Shown here piece after piece: positions 7,747 to 18,300 of a stretch of 33,478 nt of DNA (position 1 is its first letter; every line of letters begins with the position of its first letter). Below the pieces are notes generated by a model, which had not been told where the DNA came from, ran no database searches, and saw only the letters and a list, made by a program, of their open reading frames with translations. The position numbers and the translations under genes are program-made. Source of the stretch: Thermoproteales archaeon (GTDB lineage: Archaea > Thermoproteota > Thermoprotei > Thermofilales > Thermofilaceae); assembly GCA_021163245.1 (NCBI GenBank), contig JAGGXB010000095.1, positions 1-33,478 on the forward strand, read 5' to 3'.

Positions 7747-8805
7747 ATGAGGATCAGGATACGTAAAAGAGTTGTCGAATCAAAAAGAAAAATTATACTT
7801 ATAAAAATTATAGCTGTTCTATCCGCATTATTAGCTGATGCTATAATATTTCTCTTTATGAATGTTGATCCACTAAGAGCTTATTATGAAATACTAAGAG
7901 CTGCTTTTTTAACAGAGTACGGCCTAACTGAAACCATTGTTAAATTTATACCATTAGCACTTATCTCATTTGGACTAATGGTTGTTTTTAAAGCTCAAAC
8001 TTGGAATATTGGAGCTGAAGGACAGCTCTTAATGGGTGCAATAGTAACAACATGGGTTGCTTTAAATCTAGGCTTTCTGCCTTCATATATAATTATACCA
8101 TTAATGTATTTTTCTGGATTTATAGCTGGATTAAGCTGGGCATTAATACCTTCATTCTTAAAAATCAAACTTCATGTAAATGAAGTTCTAACAACCTTTA
8201 TGATGAATTTAATAGCTCAAAAAATATTAGAATATTTTGTTTATGGACCATGGCGTGACCCACATGGATGGGGATTTCCACAAACAGCTATGTTTCCTGA
8301 AAATGCTAGATTACCCATACTACCAGGTACAAGGATTCATTATACAACACTTTTATTAGCACTAGCGACTTGTTTTATTCTTTATGTCCTTATATGGAAA
8401 ACAACTATCGGCTACGAGATAAAGGTTGTGGGAGGTAATATTGAGGCAGCTCGCTATGCTGGAATAAATATAGCAAAAATAGTATTTTTGACAATGATTA
8501 TAAGTGGTGGACTAGCGGGTCTTGCGGGTGTAGGTGAAGTTGGAGGAATAAAATTTAGACTTAACCCGAACGTTTCACCTGGATATGGTTATACAGGTAT
8601 AGTTATTGCTTGGCTAGGTGGTCTAAATCCTTTAGGTGTAGCGATAGCCGCCTTTCTATACAGTGGATTATTAGTGGGTGGTGATGCCCTCCAAGTAGCT
8701 ATGAGATTGCCACAAGCAACGATAAATATCTTTAATGGTTCAATTTTATTTTTCATACTAGCCTTCGACTTCTTCACAAGGTATGAGATTAAGTTAGAAA
8801 GGTGA
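7747..8805 (+). CDS. ABC importer permease 1 (BPD_transp_2 type, nucleoside-like)
   Basis: The protein has 352 residues. It starts with a positively charged N-terminus (MRIRIRKRVVESKRK) followed by about nine hydrophobic helices. The family hallmark NIGAEGQLLMGA is present near residue 87, and a coupling region around ARYAGINIAKIVFLTM is followed by GGLAGLAGVGE. This matches the larger of the two permeases of BMP-linked importers (YufP/NupP-like). Start at the ATG 2 bp after the ATPase stop. It should form a heterodimer with the next gene product. Substrate is probably a nucleoside, by family, and is not proven by sequence. Confidence 0.9.
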   Translation: MRIRIRKRVVESKRKIILIKIIAVLSALLADAIIFLFMNVDPLRAYYEILRAAFLTEYGLTETIVKFIPLALISFGLMVVFKAQTWNIGAEGQLLMGAIVTTWVALNLGFLPSYIIIPLMYFSGFIAGLSWALIPSFLKIKLHVNEVLTTFMMNLIAQKILEYFVYGPWRDPHGWGFPQTAMFPENARLPILPGTRIHYTTLLLALATCFILYVLIWKTTIGYEIKVVGGNIEAARYAGINIAKIVFLTMIISGGLAGLAGVGEVGGIKFRLNPNVSPGYGYTGIVIAWLGGLNPLGVAIAAFLYSGLLVGGDALQVAMRLPQATINIFNGSILFFILAFDFFTRYEIKLER

Positions 8806-8809
8806 TAAA

Positions 8810-9724
8810 ATGAACGAATGGATTTCAATCATAAGAACAATTATCGAAGCAGGTACACCTCTCTTGATAGGTACGCTTGGGCAAATAGCTATTGAAAGAA
8901 CTGGGATATTAAATCTTGGGGCTGAAGGTATTATGATTATGGGTGCTGTTACGGGATTTGCTTTTGCAAGAATAACGGGCAATCCATGGATAGGATTAGT
9001 CGCTGCAATTTTAATCGGAATATTTTTTGCATTAATTCATGGTGTCATTTCGATCTCATTTAATGGTAATCAAACAATATCGGGTTTAGCATTGACTATG
9101 TTCGGAATAGGATTAAGCGGTCTTATTGGAAGAAATTACATTGGAATACCTGTAAAACATATACCTAGAATTCCACTATTTCCTCTCGATAAAATCCCTA
9201 TATTAGGTCAAATATTGTTTAATACAAATCCACTAGTATATCTATCCTTTTTACTTGTCCTAATCTACTGGTTCATATTGTATAAAACTAAAATAGGTAT
9301 AATCGTTCGTGCAGTTGGAGATTCTCCAGAAACAGCCGAATCTATGGGTATAAGCGTGACAAAAGTAAAATATTTAGGAACAATAATCGGGGGTGCATTA
9401 ATAGGCTTATCTGGAGCATATCTATCATTGATATATATACCCGCTTGGATAGAGGGAATGACCGCAGGAAGAGGTTGGATTATTGTATCATTAACAGTAT
9501 TTGCTATGTGGGATCCAATATATGCTGTATTTGGATCATATTTATTCGGAGGCGTTGAAGTTATGCAATATATACTTCAACCCTATGGTATACCTCCAGC
9601 ATTCCTAAGTATGTCCCCATATATTGTAACAATATTAGTATTATGTATTGCAAGCAGAGAATCTATTAAAAAAAGACTAGGTGCTCCTAAAACTTTAGGA
9701 AAACCTTATATTAGAGAAAAATAA
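8810..9724 (+). CDS. ABC importer permease 2 (BPD_transp_2 type, nucleoside-like)
   Basis: The product has 304 residues and about eight membrane helices. The hallmark ILNLGAEGIMIMGAV near residue 35 parallels the motif in permease 1, and DSPETAESMGISVTKVKYLG is the loop expected to contact the ATPase. The ribosome-binding AGGTGAT overlaps the stop of permease 1, with ATG at 8810, so the two are translationally linked. This is the smaller (YufQ/NupQ-like) subunit that completes the importer. The gene ends at 9724, directly abutting the stop of the convergent isomerase gene, so no terminator fits between them. Confidence 0.9.
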   Translation: MNEWISIIRTIIEAGTPLLIGTLGQIAIERTGILNLGAEGIMIMGAVTGFAFARITGNPWIGLVAAILIGIFFALIHGVISISFNGNQTISGLALTMFGIGLSGLIGRNYIGIPVKHIPRIPLFPLDKIPILGQILFNTNPLVYLSFLLVLIYWFILYKTKIGIIVRAVGDSPETAESMGISVTKVKYLGTIIGGALIGLSGAYLSLIYIPAWIEGMTAGRGWIIVSLTVFAMWDPIYAVFGSYLFGGVEVMQYILQPYGIPPAFLSMSPYIVTILVLCIASRESIKKRLGAPKTLGKPYIREK

Positions 9725-10999
9725 TTATAAGACCCTTATTTTAATCCCTAATATTTTTCCAACCTCTTTTAATTCTTCTAACCAATGTCCATAAGTCATG
9801 GACATATGTTGTGAACCGACAAGAATTTCAGGAATCTTTTTTACATCACCTTTCACATCTATTCTAACAATAATTCTACAGTGAATTCCATCAAAACTTT
9901 CCTTTGTGTATCCTTCTATAACTGTTGCTTCCTCCAAAGATGGATCAATATTAAACATTGTAACTGGCTGATTAGATTTAATGGGCGCATATCCTGTTAC
10001 TCCAAATTTTCTACCATGATAATCTCGTATCGTGTATTTATTAACGCTCATAGAGAGAGGAATTATATCGTGTTCAATTGTGACTTCGTCTTCCCTAGCT
10101 TCAAACATTCCGGGTCTATAACCAAAGTTGCCCATAGTAGTAGCTCCCCTGCTGACAGCATGCAAAATCAACGATGATAAAAGTGCTGTTATATCACCTT
10201 CACATCCACAGACATATCCTTCATCTATTAGTCTATTAAAAGCCATGCATGGAACAATCGGCCTTATTTCAGTAAACCTTCCACAATTTATGGTTACTGC
10301 ATTGGCATCCTCTCTATCTAAGAAATATTTAAGAGTAAGATAAATTCTTGTCATATCCATGAGGTCTCTCTCACTAGGCTCTAAGACAGTACCAAAATCA
10401 TTTTTCCAAATTTTAAGTTCCCTTTCTACGACTTCGTCGTCAAAACTATCAAAAACTTTAAAAAATTCACCACTATCTATGTGTTTAAATGCTATTCCAA
10501 ATTTTTCCTGTATTCTAAAGAAATCCCAAGGTCCTCTAGGAGCAGAAAATGAAGGTATCTCTCCAATATACAAGAACTTGCTTTCTCTTAAATATTTTTT
10601 AACACTTAGAGCCTTAAGAAAGACATTATCAGGTTTATATAGTAATGGTAAACCAAACATTTCAAGTCTTTTTATAATCAAAGGCACATTTCCAATTTTA
10701 CCTATAAGAAATGCATCAACATCATATGTTAAATGCTTTGCGAGAAATCTTAAATCAACATGCTTAGAGATAATATATGGTTCCTCTATCCTAACAAAAT
10801 TACCTTCCAGCTTACTCTCAAAATAATCTATCATTTTCTTAGCTTTCTCTTCGAGATCCTCATAACTAATTTCTTTTACTGGAGGAGTACCTTTTTTGTC
10901 GGGTGAACATACACTTCCATAATTTATATTATAATGATATATTCCAATAAATATAGGTTTTATTTTTATTATACCTCTTTCTTTAGAAATATTCTCCAT
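9725..10999 (-). CDS. L-fucose/L-arabinose isomerase-fold sugar isomerase
   Basis: Length is 424 residues from an ATG at 10997-10999, probably leaderless. The C-terminal half has the FucI/AraA-like signature: ITINCGRF-like strand (VTINCGRF, 235-242), then CMAFNRLIDEGYVCGCEGDI with the candidate metal ligand Glu267, and VGSQHMSMTYGHWLEEL with candidate ligand His398. At the place of the second acidic ligand I read MGNFG (289-293), an Asn where fucose isomerase has Asp, so metal coordination may differ. The length is below that of true E. coli FucI (about 590) and fits the shorter fucose-isomerase-like archaeal group. It would interconvert an aldose and a ketose in the cytoplasm. Neighbours (BMP importer, flavoprotein) do not fix the sugar. 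Confidence 0.75.
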   Translation of the reverse strand: MENISKERGIIKIKPIFIGIYHYNINYGSVCSPDKKGTPPVKEISYEDLEEKAKKMIDYFESKLEGNFVRIEEPYIISKHVDLRFLAKHLTYDVDAFLIGKIGNVPLIIKRLEMFGLPLLYKPDNVFLKALSVKKYLRESKFLYIGEIPSFSAPRGPWDFFRIQEKFGIAFKHIDSGEFFKVFDSFDDEVVERELKIWKNDFGTVLEPSERDLMDMTRIYLTLKYFLDREDANAVTINCGRFTEIRPIVPCMAFNRLIDEGYVCGCEGDITALLSSLILHAVSRGATTMGNFGYRPGMFEAREDEVTIEHDIIPLSMSVNKYTIRDYHGRKFGVTGYAPIKSNQPVTMFNIDPSLEEATVIEGYTKESFDGIHCRIIVRIDVKGDVKKIPEILVGSQHMSMTYGHWLEELKEVGKILGIKIRVL

Positions 11000-11060
11000 A
11001 ATTATTTATTTTATGAAGAGATTTAAATATCTTAGTTAAAACGTTTTAAAGGGAAAAGAT
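11000..11060. promoter_or_regulatory. Bidirectional promoter with one palindromic TATA core
   Basis: The 61-bp gap holds one clear TATA-like element, ATTTAAATAT at 11021-11030, whose core ATTTAAAT reads the same on both strands. It is centred about 26 bp from the isomerase start (leaderless on the minus strand) and about 35 bp from the flavoprotein start at 11061. The latter is preceded by AAAGGGAAAAG. A single element could therefore serve both genes. Confidence 0.5.
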
Positions 11061-12383
11061 ATGACAAAAGTCATTGTAATAGGCGGTGGACCAGCAGGTA
11101 TGAGTGCTGCATCAAGAATAAAACGTCTTAAACCAGAATATAATGTTACTGTCTTTGAAAAAAGTAACTATGTAAGCTATGGACAATGCGGTATACCATA
11201 CTATGTTGGAGGAATAGTTAAAAACCTCGAAGACTTAGTTCATTATTCTAAAGAATATTTTATCAATAAAAGAAAAATAAATGTATTTACACGAACAGAA
11301 GTCGTAGATATCGGAGAAGGATACGTAATTTCTAAAAACGACGGTGGAGAAAAGAAATTTAATTGGGATATCTTGGTACTTGCCACCGGAGCAAGACCAA
11401 TAGTCCCTCCTATAAAAGGAATAAATCTTGAGGGAATAATAACTGTTAGAACACTTGAAGATGCCGAGATTTGTAAAAAACTCAGCTTAAAGGCTGAAAA
11501 TGTAGGTGTTGTAGGAGGTGGCTATATAGGTTTAGAAATGGCTGAGAATTTTATCAAGCTCGGAAAAAAGACTTATCTCTTTGAAATGCTACCCCATGTA
11601 CTTCCAAATATAGATAGTGATATGTCATGGTTAATAGAGTCAGAGTTGAAGAAAAGAGGTGTAGAGCTACATCTAAGTGAAAAAGTTATAGGTTTTGAGG
11701 GAGAGAAGAAAGTTGAGAAAATAATCACTGAAAAAGGTGAATATAAGATTGATCTAGTTATCATGGCTGTTGGTGTACGTCCAGACAATTCCCTTGCTAA
11801 AAAACTGGGATTAAAACTTGGAGTAAAGGGAGCAGTATCTGTAGACGAATACACTAGAACAAGTAACGAAAACGTATATGCAGTAGGAGATATTGCTGAA
11901 ACATTCGATATAGTAACCGGTAACAAAACTTGGGTACCTTTAGCAACCACGGCTAATAAAATGGGATATGTAGCTGGAAGTAATATAGGTGGAAAATCAA
12001 TTAAATTTCCTGGAATTGTCGGCACTGCAATAACTAAAATATTTGATCTAGAAGTAGGAAGAACTGGTTTGTCAGAAGAACAATCTAAGATGCTAAATAT
12101 CGAAACAGTAACAACAAAAATAAAAGCTAAAACCAGACCAACTTACTATCCTGGAGGTGGAGAAATAACTATAAAATTAATAGCGGATAAAGAAGGCAGA
12201 TTACTAGGAGGTCAATTTATAGGAAGAGATGTTTTACCCAGATTAAATGCTTTAGCATCACTATTATTTAAAAAATCAACTGTGTGGGATGCTTTCTTTG
12301 ATGACTTAGCATATTCACCTGTTTTTGCACCCGTATGGGATCCTCTAGTAGCTGCCGGACGTGTACTCCTAAGAAACTTTTAA
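11061..12383 (+). CDS. CoA-disulfide reductase / NAD(P)H oxidase family flavoprotein
   Basis: The 440-residue product is a pyridine-nucleotide-disulfide oxidoreductase. It has FAD-binding VIVIGGGPAGMSAASRIKRL (4-23) and a single redox cysteine, Cys43, in SYGQCGIPYYVGG, as in CoA-disulfide reductase and not the CxxxxC pair of glutathione or lipoamide reductases. The NAD-binding GVVGGGYIGLEMAE (about 156-169) and second FAD motif YAVGDIAE (about 274-281) are present, as is a C-terminal dimerisation domain ending in VWDPLVAAGRVLL. Archaeal members reduce CoA disulfide, elemental sulfur/polysulfide or oxygen with NAD(P)H, and the exact acceptor is not readable here. Its stop overlaps that of the convergent FtsX gene by four bases (TTAA). 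Confidence 0.88.
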   Translation: MTKVIVIGGGPAGMSAASRIKRLKPEYNVTVFEKSNYVSYGQCGIPYYVGGIVKNLEDLVHYSKEYFINKRKINVFTRTEVVDIGEGYVISKNDGGEKKFNWDILVLATGARPIVPPIKGINLEGIITVRTLEDAEICKKLSLKAENVGVVGGGYIGLEMAENFIKLGKKTYLFEMLPHVLPNIDSDMSWLIESELKKRGVELHLSEKVIGFEGEKKVEKIITEKGEYKIDLVIMAVGVRPDNSLAKKLGLKLGVKGAVSVDEYTRTSNENVYAVGDIAETFDIVTGNKTWVPLATTANKMGYVAGSNIGGKSIKFPGIVGTAITKIFDLEVGRTGLSEEQSKMLNIETVTTKIKAKTRPTYYPGGGEITIKLIADKEGRLLGGQFIGRDVLPRLNALASLLFKKSTVWDAFFDDLAYSPVFAPVWDPLVAAGRVLLRNF

Positions 12384-15355
12384 ATATTTTTCTGTTTTTC
12401 CTCTCTATTTTTATCATAAAATTGTTTCTTATAATCGATATACTGCATTAAAGCATCACGAATGTAGATAACTAAACGATTAAGCTCTCCTTTAGGAATA
12501 GATCCAAGTTTTTTGGAATAAATCGTAATCTTCGGGTTTATTTTATCTTTCTCCTTTTCTAGAAGTACTCTTATAGATAATTCAACTAAATTTGAGACAT
12601 ATAATCCTTTAAAACTTCCATAATATTCAAAGCTTATAGTTTCGTCAATGTTCCTCTTCTCTATCTTTTTAACAAAAAAACCCCAATTACCTCCTCCAAC
12701 TTCAAGTTTATATGGAAAAACTTCATGTAAAAACCGTTTAATCACCTTCATCTCATGAAATGAAATCCGCATAAAGTTATCCAATAAAAGTTCATTTTTA
12801 GAAACTTTTGCTACTTTTCCACTACTACGTTTAAGTAATTTACTTGGAACCACTTCAAGAATACCTTTTCTAGCAGGAATCAGATAGCCTATTATTGAAG
12901 ATAATAAAGCTATAACTAAACTATAGGCTAGATATGATAATTCAATAGATGGATATAGAGACTTATTACCAACTAGGGATGTATACATCGTGTTCATTAT
13001 TCTCCCTAAAACAAATCCTCCAAGTCCTCCAATTATACCTATTCCGATACCCTCACTAATAATATTGATAAATAGATCCAGAGGACTTGCTCCAGTACAT
13101 GTAAGTATTTTTAAATCTCTTCTTCTCTCATATACACTAGCTAGAGCATTAGACGATATAATGAGGAAACCTATAGTCAAAACAATCAATTGAGAATACC
13201 AATCAGATATAAATATTATACCAAGATCATCGAATCTCTCTAAGATGATTACTTTATTCTCTCCTTTAATTATCGGATAATCATAACCCATAATAAGAGT
13301 TTTTTCTTTACTAAGTGTTACCTTTGATATATAAGATAAACCTAGTCGTATCTCCATTATCTTAGAAAGAATATGTTCTGAGACATTAAAAAATAAAATT
13401 TTATCTACATATACATTATTAAATTCTTTTACATATTTATTAGGTAATATAGCGAAATAGTTGCTACTCTTGTTCGAGACCATGTCACTCGTAATAATTC
13501 TTAAGTCATAATCAGTTATAGGTGAATCCAAAATTTTTAATATTTTTAACCGATGTTTTCCAACATTAATATATCCTCCCTCATATATCTTCATTAACTG
13601 AGCTAGATCCTTACTTATAATAACTGTCTCATTACAAAATGAACCAATACCAAAATTCGCTAGGTATCTTGGGTCAGTAAATAATAAGAAAACATTTCGA
13701 TCATTTATCTTTAAAAATGTGAAGGCGTGAATAATAATACTCGTGTTACTCTCATCGAGAAGCATCTTGAGAAGTTGAATATCATATTGGTTAAAATATT
13801 GTAGATGACTCTTCTCAAACACCTTATAGGATGTTCGTGTTGAAATTTTAATCCTGTATAATGACCTTTTATATAAGTATAAGAAATTAGGAGCCTTATC
13901 ATGTTCATCTATGATTAATTTTTCAGTAATAATTCCATACATACTCGATCCATGAATTGAAAGGCCCGATGTAACAACCATAATTGTTATTAATACCAGG
14001 AAGAAACGTATTTTTCTTCTCTTTAGCAAAAGAAGAGAAAAATGAATTTTCTCAGATGATACAATAAAGTATGCAAATAACCCACTAATAACTAAACTAA
14101 CTAAAAATACTATTACCAAAGTTATAGAAGTCAACGAAGATCTCTGAAGTTCATAAGGTAGTAATGTTCTCAGATTATCTTCAAAAAAAGACGCTAAACC
14201 AAAAAATAGGAATATACGAGTCTCAGTACTTACAATAAGTAATATTATAAGTATAATTAGTAAAGTGGCAAGGAAACCAAACTTGAAATATTTTTCAAAG
14301 AATAATCTGGAAACAAAAGTTGAAAAAACAATTAGAGATACTAAAATTATTGGAAAATAAATATAACTTCCGAGAAACATCCTTCTAATATCCTGCCTTA
14401 TAAACGTATATTGATCCAATCCTCTCGATATAAAATATCTTACTCCATCTAAATTACCATTTTGATATGATTCAAGAGCTTGTTTAAAGAGTATATTGGC
14501 ATAAGAATATTTTTTATCAAATATAGAGGAACCTATACCAATATTTTTAAGAATAGATATATACTGATCCAATTCTGAAAGTAGCGTGTTGGTCAATTTA
14601 TAAAGAATTTCTCTACCTATATCCAAATTATCAATTTTTTCAGCCTCAATACTAATTACTAAATGAATATCATCTATCCTTCTACTAAATGATACATATG
14701 AGCTAGACAATAGATAAGAGATTTTAAAAGCTTCATCATAGGGTAATATTAAATAGTCATTCCTATCGCTAAACTGTATCCAATTCCTATCTATAACAGT
14801 AAGCTTATAAGGTGAGTCTAGTTTTAAAGAAAAAGGTTTAACTGAAATAATTCTCGCTGGCTTAAGCATAATATTAACAGCATCCAGATATATTATTTTT
14901 CCTGTAGAAGTTATTTTTTCATTAATTTTTATCATAGGAAGCAATACAGTAAAAGACGACTTATTATTTAAGAAGTCCTGATAACTATTGCATCCTATGA
15001 CACGGGAGACAAAACTAACTCGATAATATCCCCTATCCATCATAATCTTTCTTATTGTTTCTTGTGGATAAACAGAAATGTAAGCTTTCTTATTCACAGT
15101 TATCTCAAAATATTGATGATATACATATGACCCATGTGTAAAATTGATTTCTATGATAACTCCATTACTTACATCAAATCTGAATATTTTATTGTTATAT
15201 TTTATAGATATTAGAAGTGGCTCATTAAAACCATCTATTTTAACCCTTATAGGAAGAACATAAACAATATTCTCCGAACTATAAATGTTTGGGAAAAGGA
15301 AAGAAAATATTATTAAAAACAAAAAAATACTAATCTTTTTATTTACCAATAACAT
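12380..15355 (-). CDS. FtsX-type membrane protein with large extracytoplasmic head (paralogue 2)
   Basis: The protein has 991 residues from ATG 15353-15355, overlapping the upstream gene by 17 nt. A signal/anchor helix (about 8-22) is followed by an unrecognised beta-rich secreted region (about 27-245). A helical stalk (about 250-325, including FKQALESYQNGNLDGVRYF) comes next, then three membrane helices (about 330-350, 360-390, 408-432). An FtsX/MacB module follows: helix 450-475, an extracytoplasmic domain to about 715, helix 718-738, the cytoplasmic loop YERRRDLKILTCTGASPLDL, and helices 765-790 and 805-828. A cytoplasmic tail of about 160 residues ends the protein. The same layout occurs in the preceding gene, so the two likely form a heterodimer. 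No ABC ATPase is encoded nearby. Substrate and function are unknown. Confidence 0.8.
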   Translation of the reverse strand: MLLVNKKISIFLFLIIFSFLFPNIYSSENIVYVLPIRVKIDGFNEPLLISIKYNNKIFRFDVSNGVIIEINFTHGSYVYHQYFEITVNKKAYISVYPQETIRKIMMDRGYYRVSFVSRVIGCNSYQDFLNNKSSFTVLLPMIKINEKITSTGKIIYLDAVNIMLKPARIISVKPFSLKLDSPYKLTVIDRNWIQFSDRNDYLILPYDEAFKISYLLSSSYVSFSRRIDDIHLVISIEAEKIDNLDIGREILYKLTNTLLSELDQYISILKNIGIGSSIFDKKYSYANILFKQALESYQNGNLDGVRYFISRGLDQYTFIRQDIRRMFLGSYIYFPIILVSLIVFSTFVSRLFFEKYFKFGFLATLLIILIILLIVSTETRIFLFFGLASFFEDNLRTLLPYELQRSSLTSITLVIVFLVSLVISGLFAYFIVSSEKIHFSLLLLKRRKIRFFLVLITIMVVTSGLSIHGSSMYGIITEKLIIDEHDKAPNFLYLYKRSLYRIKISTRTSYKVFEKSHLQYFNQYDIQLLKMLLDESNTSIIIHAFTFLKINDRNVFLLFTDPRYLANFGIGSFCNETVIISKDLAQLMKIYEGGYINVGKHRLKILKILDSPITDYDLRIITSDMVSNKSSNYFAILPNKYVKEFNNVYVDKILFFNVSEHILSKIMEIRLGLSYISKVTLSKEKTLIMGYDYPIIKGENKVIILERFDDLGIIFISDWYSQLIVLTIGFLIISSNALASVYERRRDLKILTCTGASPLDLFINIISEGIGIGIIGGLGGFVLGRIMNTMYTSLVGNKSLYPSIELSYLAYSLVIALLSSIIGYLIPARKGILEVVPSKLLKRSSGKVAKVSKNELLLDNFMRISFHEMKVIKRFLHEVFPYKLEVGGGNWGFFVKKIEKRNIDETISFEYYGSFKGLYVSNLVELSIRVLLEKEKDKINPKITIYSKKLGSIPKGELNRLVIYIRDALMQYIDYKKQFYDKNREEKQKNI

Positions 15356-18300
15356 ATTGATCCTTTATTTTTGTCGATAGTGTCCGCCATACAAGTAATT
15401 GCTTTCTTACCTTGTCGATAAATATTCTATTTGATCTAATCCAAGCATGACGTTGACCAGTCTCACGTTGAAGTATAATGATAAATGTATAGTTTCCAGC
15501 TATTCTTCTACCCTGCAATGTAACAGTCTGGTAAAGGTTTAATTCAAAGGGTGCTAGATGAACCCGGAATTTCAAATACATTTGATCCTCGCTATATTCA
15601 AGTATATTCGTCACAGTGAAATTCTTTTCAACAGCTCCTCTACCACTGTAGTATTCTTTTAGATACCTTAATATACCAATTATCTCTTTTCTCGTGTGTA
15701 CACTTAAGGGTAAAGTTATTTCCCATAGATCACCTCGAGGCTTCGATGTTATTTTCCATTTTCTTTCAAGCGATGGAGTTACTGACCTTGACGCTATTAT
15801 TCCTGGGTATATTGATGGAATGATTACCGCTAGTATTGATAATATGATACCAATTATTAATAGAAATGAGGCATAATTTCTGATAAAGTATGAAGGTAAT
15901 ATTCCTAATGAATAGAATATTGAGTCCAAACCATACCCGAGGAAGAATCCAAGAACTGAGCCAACTAGTGCTAATACAATACCTTCCGATATAAATAGAA
16001 CTGCTATGTCTGTTGGTGACATGCCGACGACACTATATACATTTATCTCTTTAGTTCGTTCCTTTACACTACCTAACATAGTTATCATTATGTTCGCAGC
16101 AGCAATTATGAATAATACTATTAATGAATGTAGACCTAAGGCTAAGAAGGTATTTGTTTGTCCGATGAGAAATGTTTTTCCATCCCATCCGAAATAAACC
16201 GTGATACCTGTTAACGGGAATACGATATCTCTCGCAATTTTCAAGGCTTCTTCATAAGTTGTAGAGTTCTTTAATCTGACTGACATTGTAGCTGGATAAC
16301 CACCCAGTTTTTGGGCCAAGTCGTATGGAATAATTATCATTCTCTCCCATGGTATAGGTTTGTAGTCGAAAACTTCACGCTTCTTAATTGAAGCTATCAT
16401 CTCGAAATCTGGTACAAATTCAGGACTCGAAGGAACGATCGGATATCCATCGAGTTCTCTATATAAGCCTTGACCACCTAAAAGCAGATGTGTATCCAAA
16501 ATTCCAACTACTGTAAAGTTTAATCCCCACATTCTAATAGTGTCTCCTAAACCTATCCCTATATCTTTGGCCGTTGCATCGCTAATTATACATTTTAATT
16601 CTGTACCTCCGAGGAATGGTTCCTTTATTTGGGCCGATTCTGCAGAACCAGCAATTCTTAATAATTCGGCTGCTTCTTCAGGAACTAATCCAAGAAATGC
16701 AGATATTAACGTCGATCGTTTTCCTGTAACTATTTCAGCCGCTCCTTGTGGGAACCAAGCCTCTGGATACAGCCATATCCTCCCGTAAACAACACCTTTA
16801 TCCCCAACAACGTCCCTAAGATAATCCATGAGATATCTATCATACCATATAGGTATATCAGTTTCCTTAAAGAAGAAACCGTTATAAGTAGCCTTCTGTA
16901 TTTGTGGAACCATAGATAACTTAGAATAATACGAAACAGAAGAGAGAGAAACTAGAGCAGCCACAACTACAATTATGTTTACAAGTGTCAATATTGTTCT
17001 TAATGGCCTTTTCTTAAGGTTCTCAACTGATATAGATGCCGAACTTACCATTATACTTACTCTAGGAACTTCATATTCATGATAACCTAAAATCGTGGTT
17101 GATATCTTTTTAGTTATTTCTATGCCTTCACCGAAGAAAATAAACGCTATTATCGAGAATACAAGTAATGTAACAATACCCAAGATGGCTATATAGGACA
17201 TTGACATTATTCTTAAAGCCGGGTGTACAAAGTAGAATAGAACGAGCATACCGACGGTAAATGATATGATACTAAATATTGCTCTTTTGTCTCTAAATGA
17301 AATAGTTAACCTTTCAAGCAGTATAGCACCAACCAAGATTATAAAGAAAAAGAAAACGGATGTCCTACCTGTATCATCTATAAGTGTCATTGTTTCAGTA
17401 TATGCTCTAGAACCCCACATCCAAGATTTCAGGAAATTCATATAGGATTGATCATAAATCTTTTCTTTGTAGAAGGATAAAGCCTTTGAATAGTAATATG
17501 ATGCATTACGAATCATAAATTCTGCACTATAACTTCTAAACTGGTATAACGCTACTTTACTATATCTTTCTTTAACCAAAAATACGATGTCCCTAGCCAT
17601 ATCCCTTGATGTTAAAATTATACGTTTCTGAACAAGGTAACCAACTCCCTCTCTATGTTCTTTACTAGCATTTATCAGCGGAATAGGTCTCCCATAAATA
17701 TCTGAACGATAGATCATAAAGCCAACTTTATATCCTGGTGGTATATACGCAACCGCAACTCCCTCCCAAGGACTTACATAAGCAGTACCCATATAGATGG
17801 CGGCTCCTGTATTAAAGTCAAAAATATTTAGGCTGAATGTCTCGGTTAAAAATGAATGGTCCATATATCTCCAATCTATAAGACTCATTCTCCTTAAAGT
17901 TTGTGGGTCAATAATATCAAGTAGAGCTATGTCGATCGCTGGTGTTACAGGTATCGTAACATATGCTATAGGCTGTAAAGCGGATACAATTGTTCTTGTA
18001 TACTGTGTTCCAAACCATCCCGTGTTTGTAGCCCATATGACTTTTCCATTCTCATCCAAAACCCATGCATCAAATAACCATTGTACACCTCCTGTAGGAT
18101 CATATGGTGGTATACCGTTAACAATAAATCTTCCCCCAGGATCAGTAAAGTTATAAAAAGCAGCAAATGGATAGATTGAAGCACTACTCCTCATTCTATA
18201 TAATGATGGTTTTCCTATATCAGAATACCAACCACTAGTAAAATTATATTCAACAACCTCTCCGTAAACAGTAACAAATCCTTGAAAAGTCTTATACTCA

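Noticed and set aside
10359-10826. 155-codon plus-strand open frame inside the isomerase gene
   Set aside because: It is antisense to a gene with clear family motifs, has serine/leucine-rich low-complexity translation, and has no ribosome-binding site or recognisable domain. It is a shadow of the coding frame.
11573-12025. 150-codon minus-strand open frame inside the flavoprotein gene
   Set aside because: It lies opposite the NAD/FAD-binding domain of an intact enzyme and its translation is unlike any protein family.
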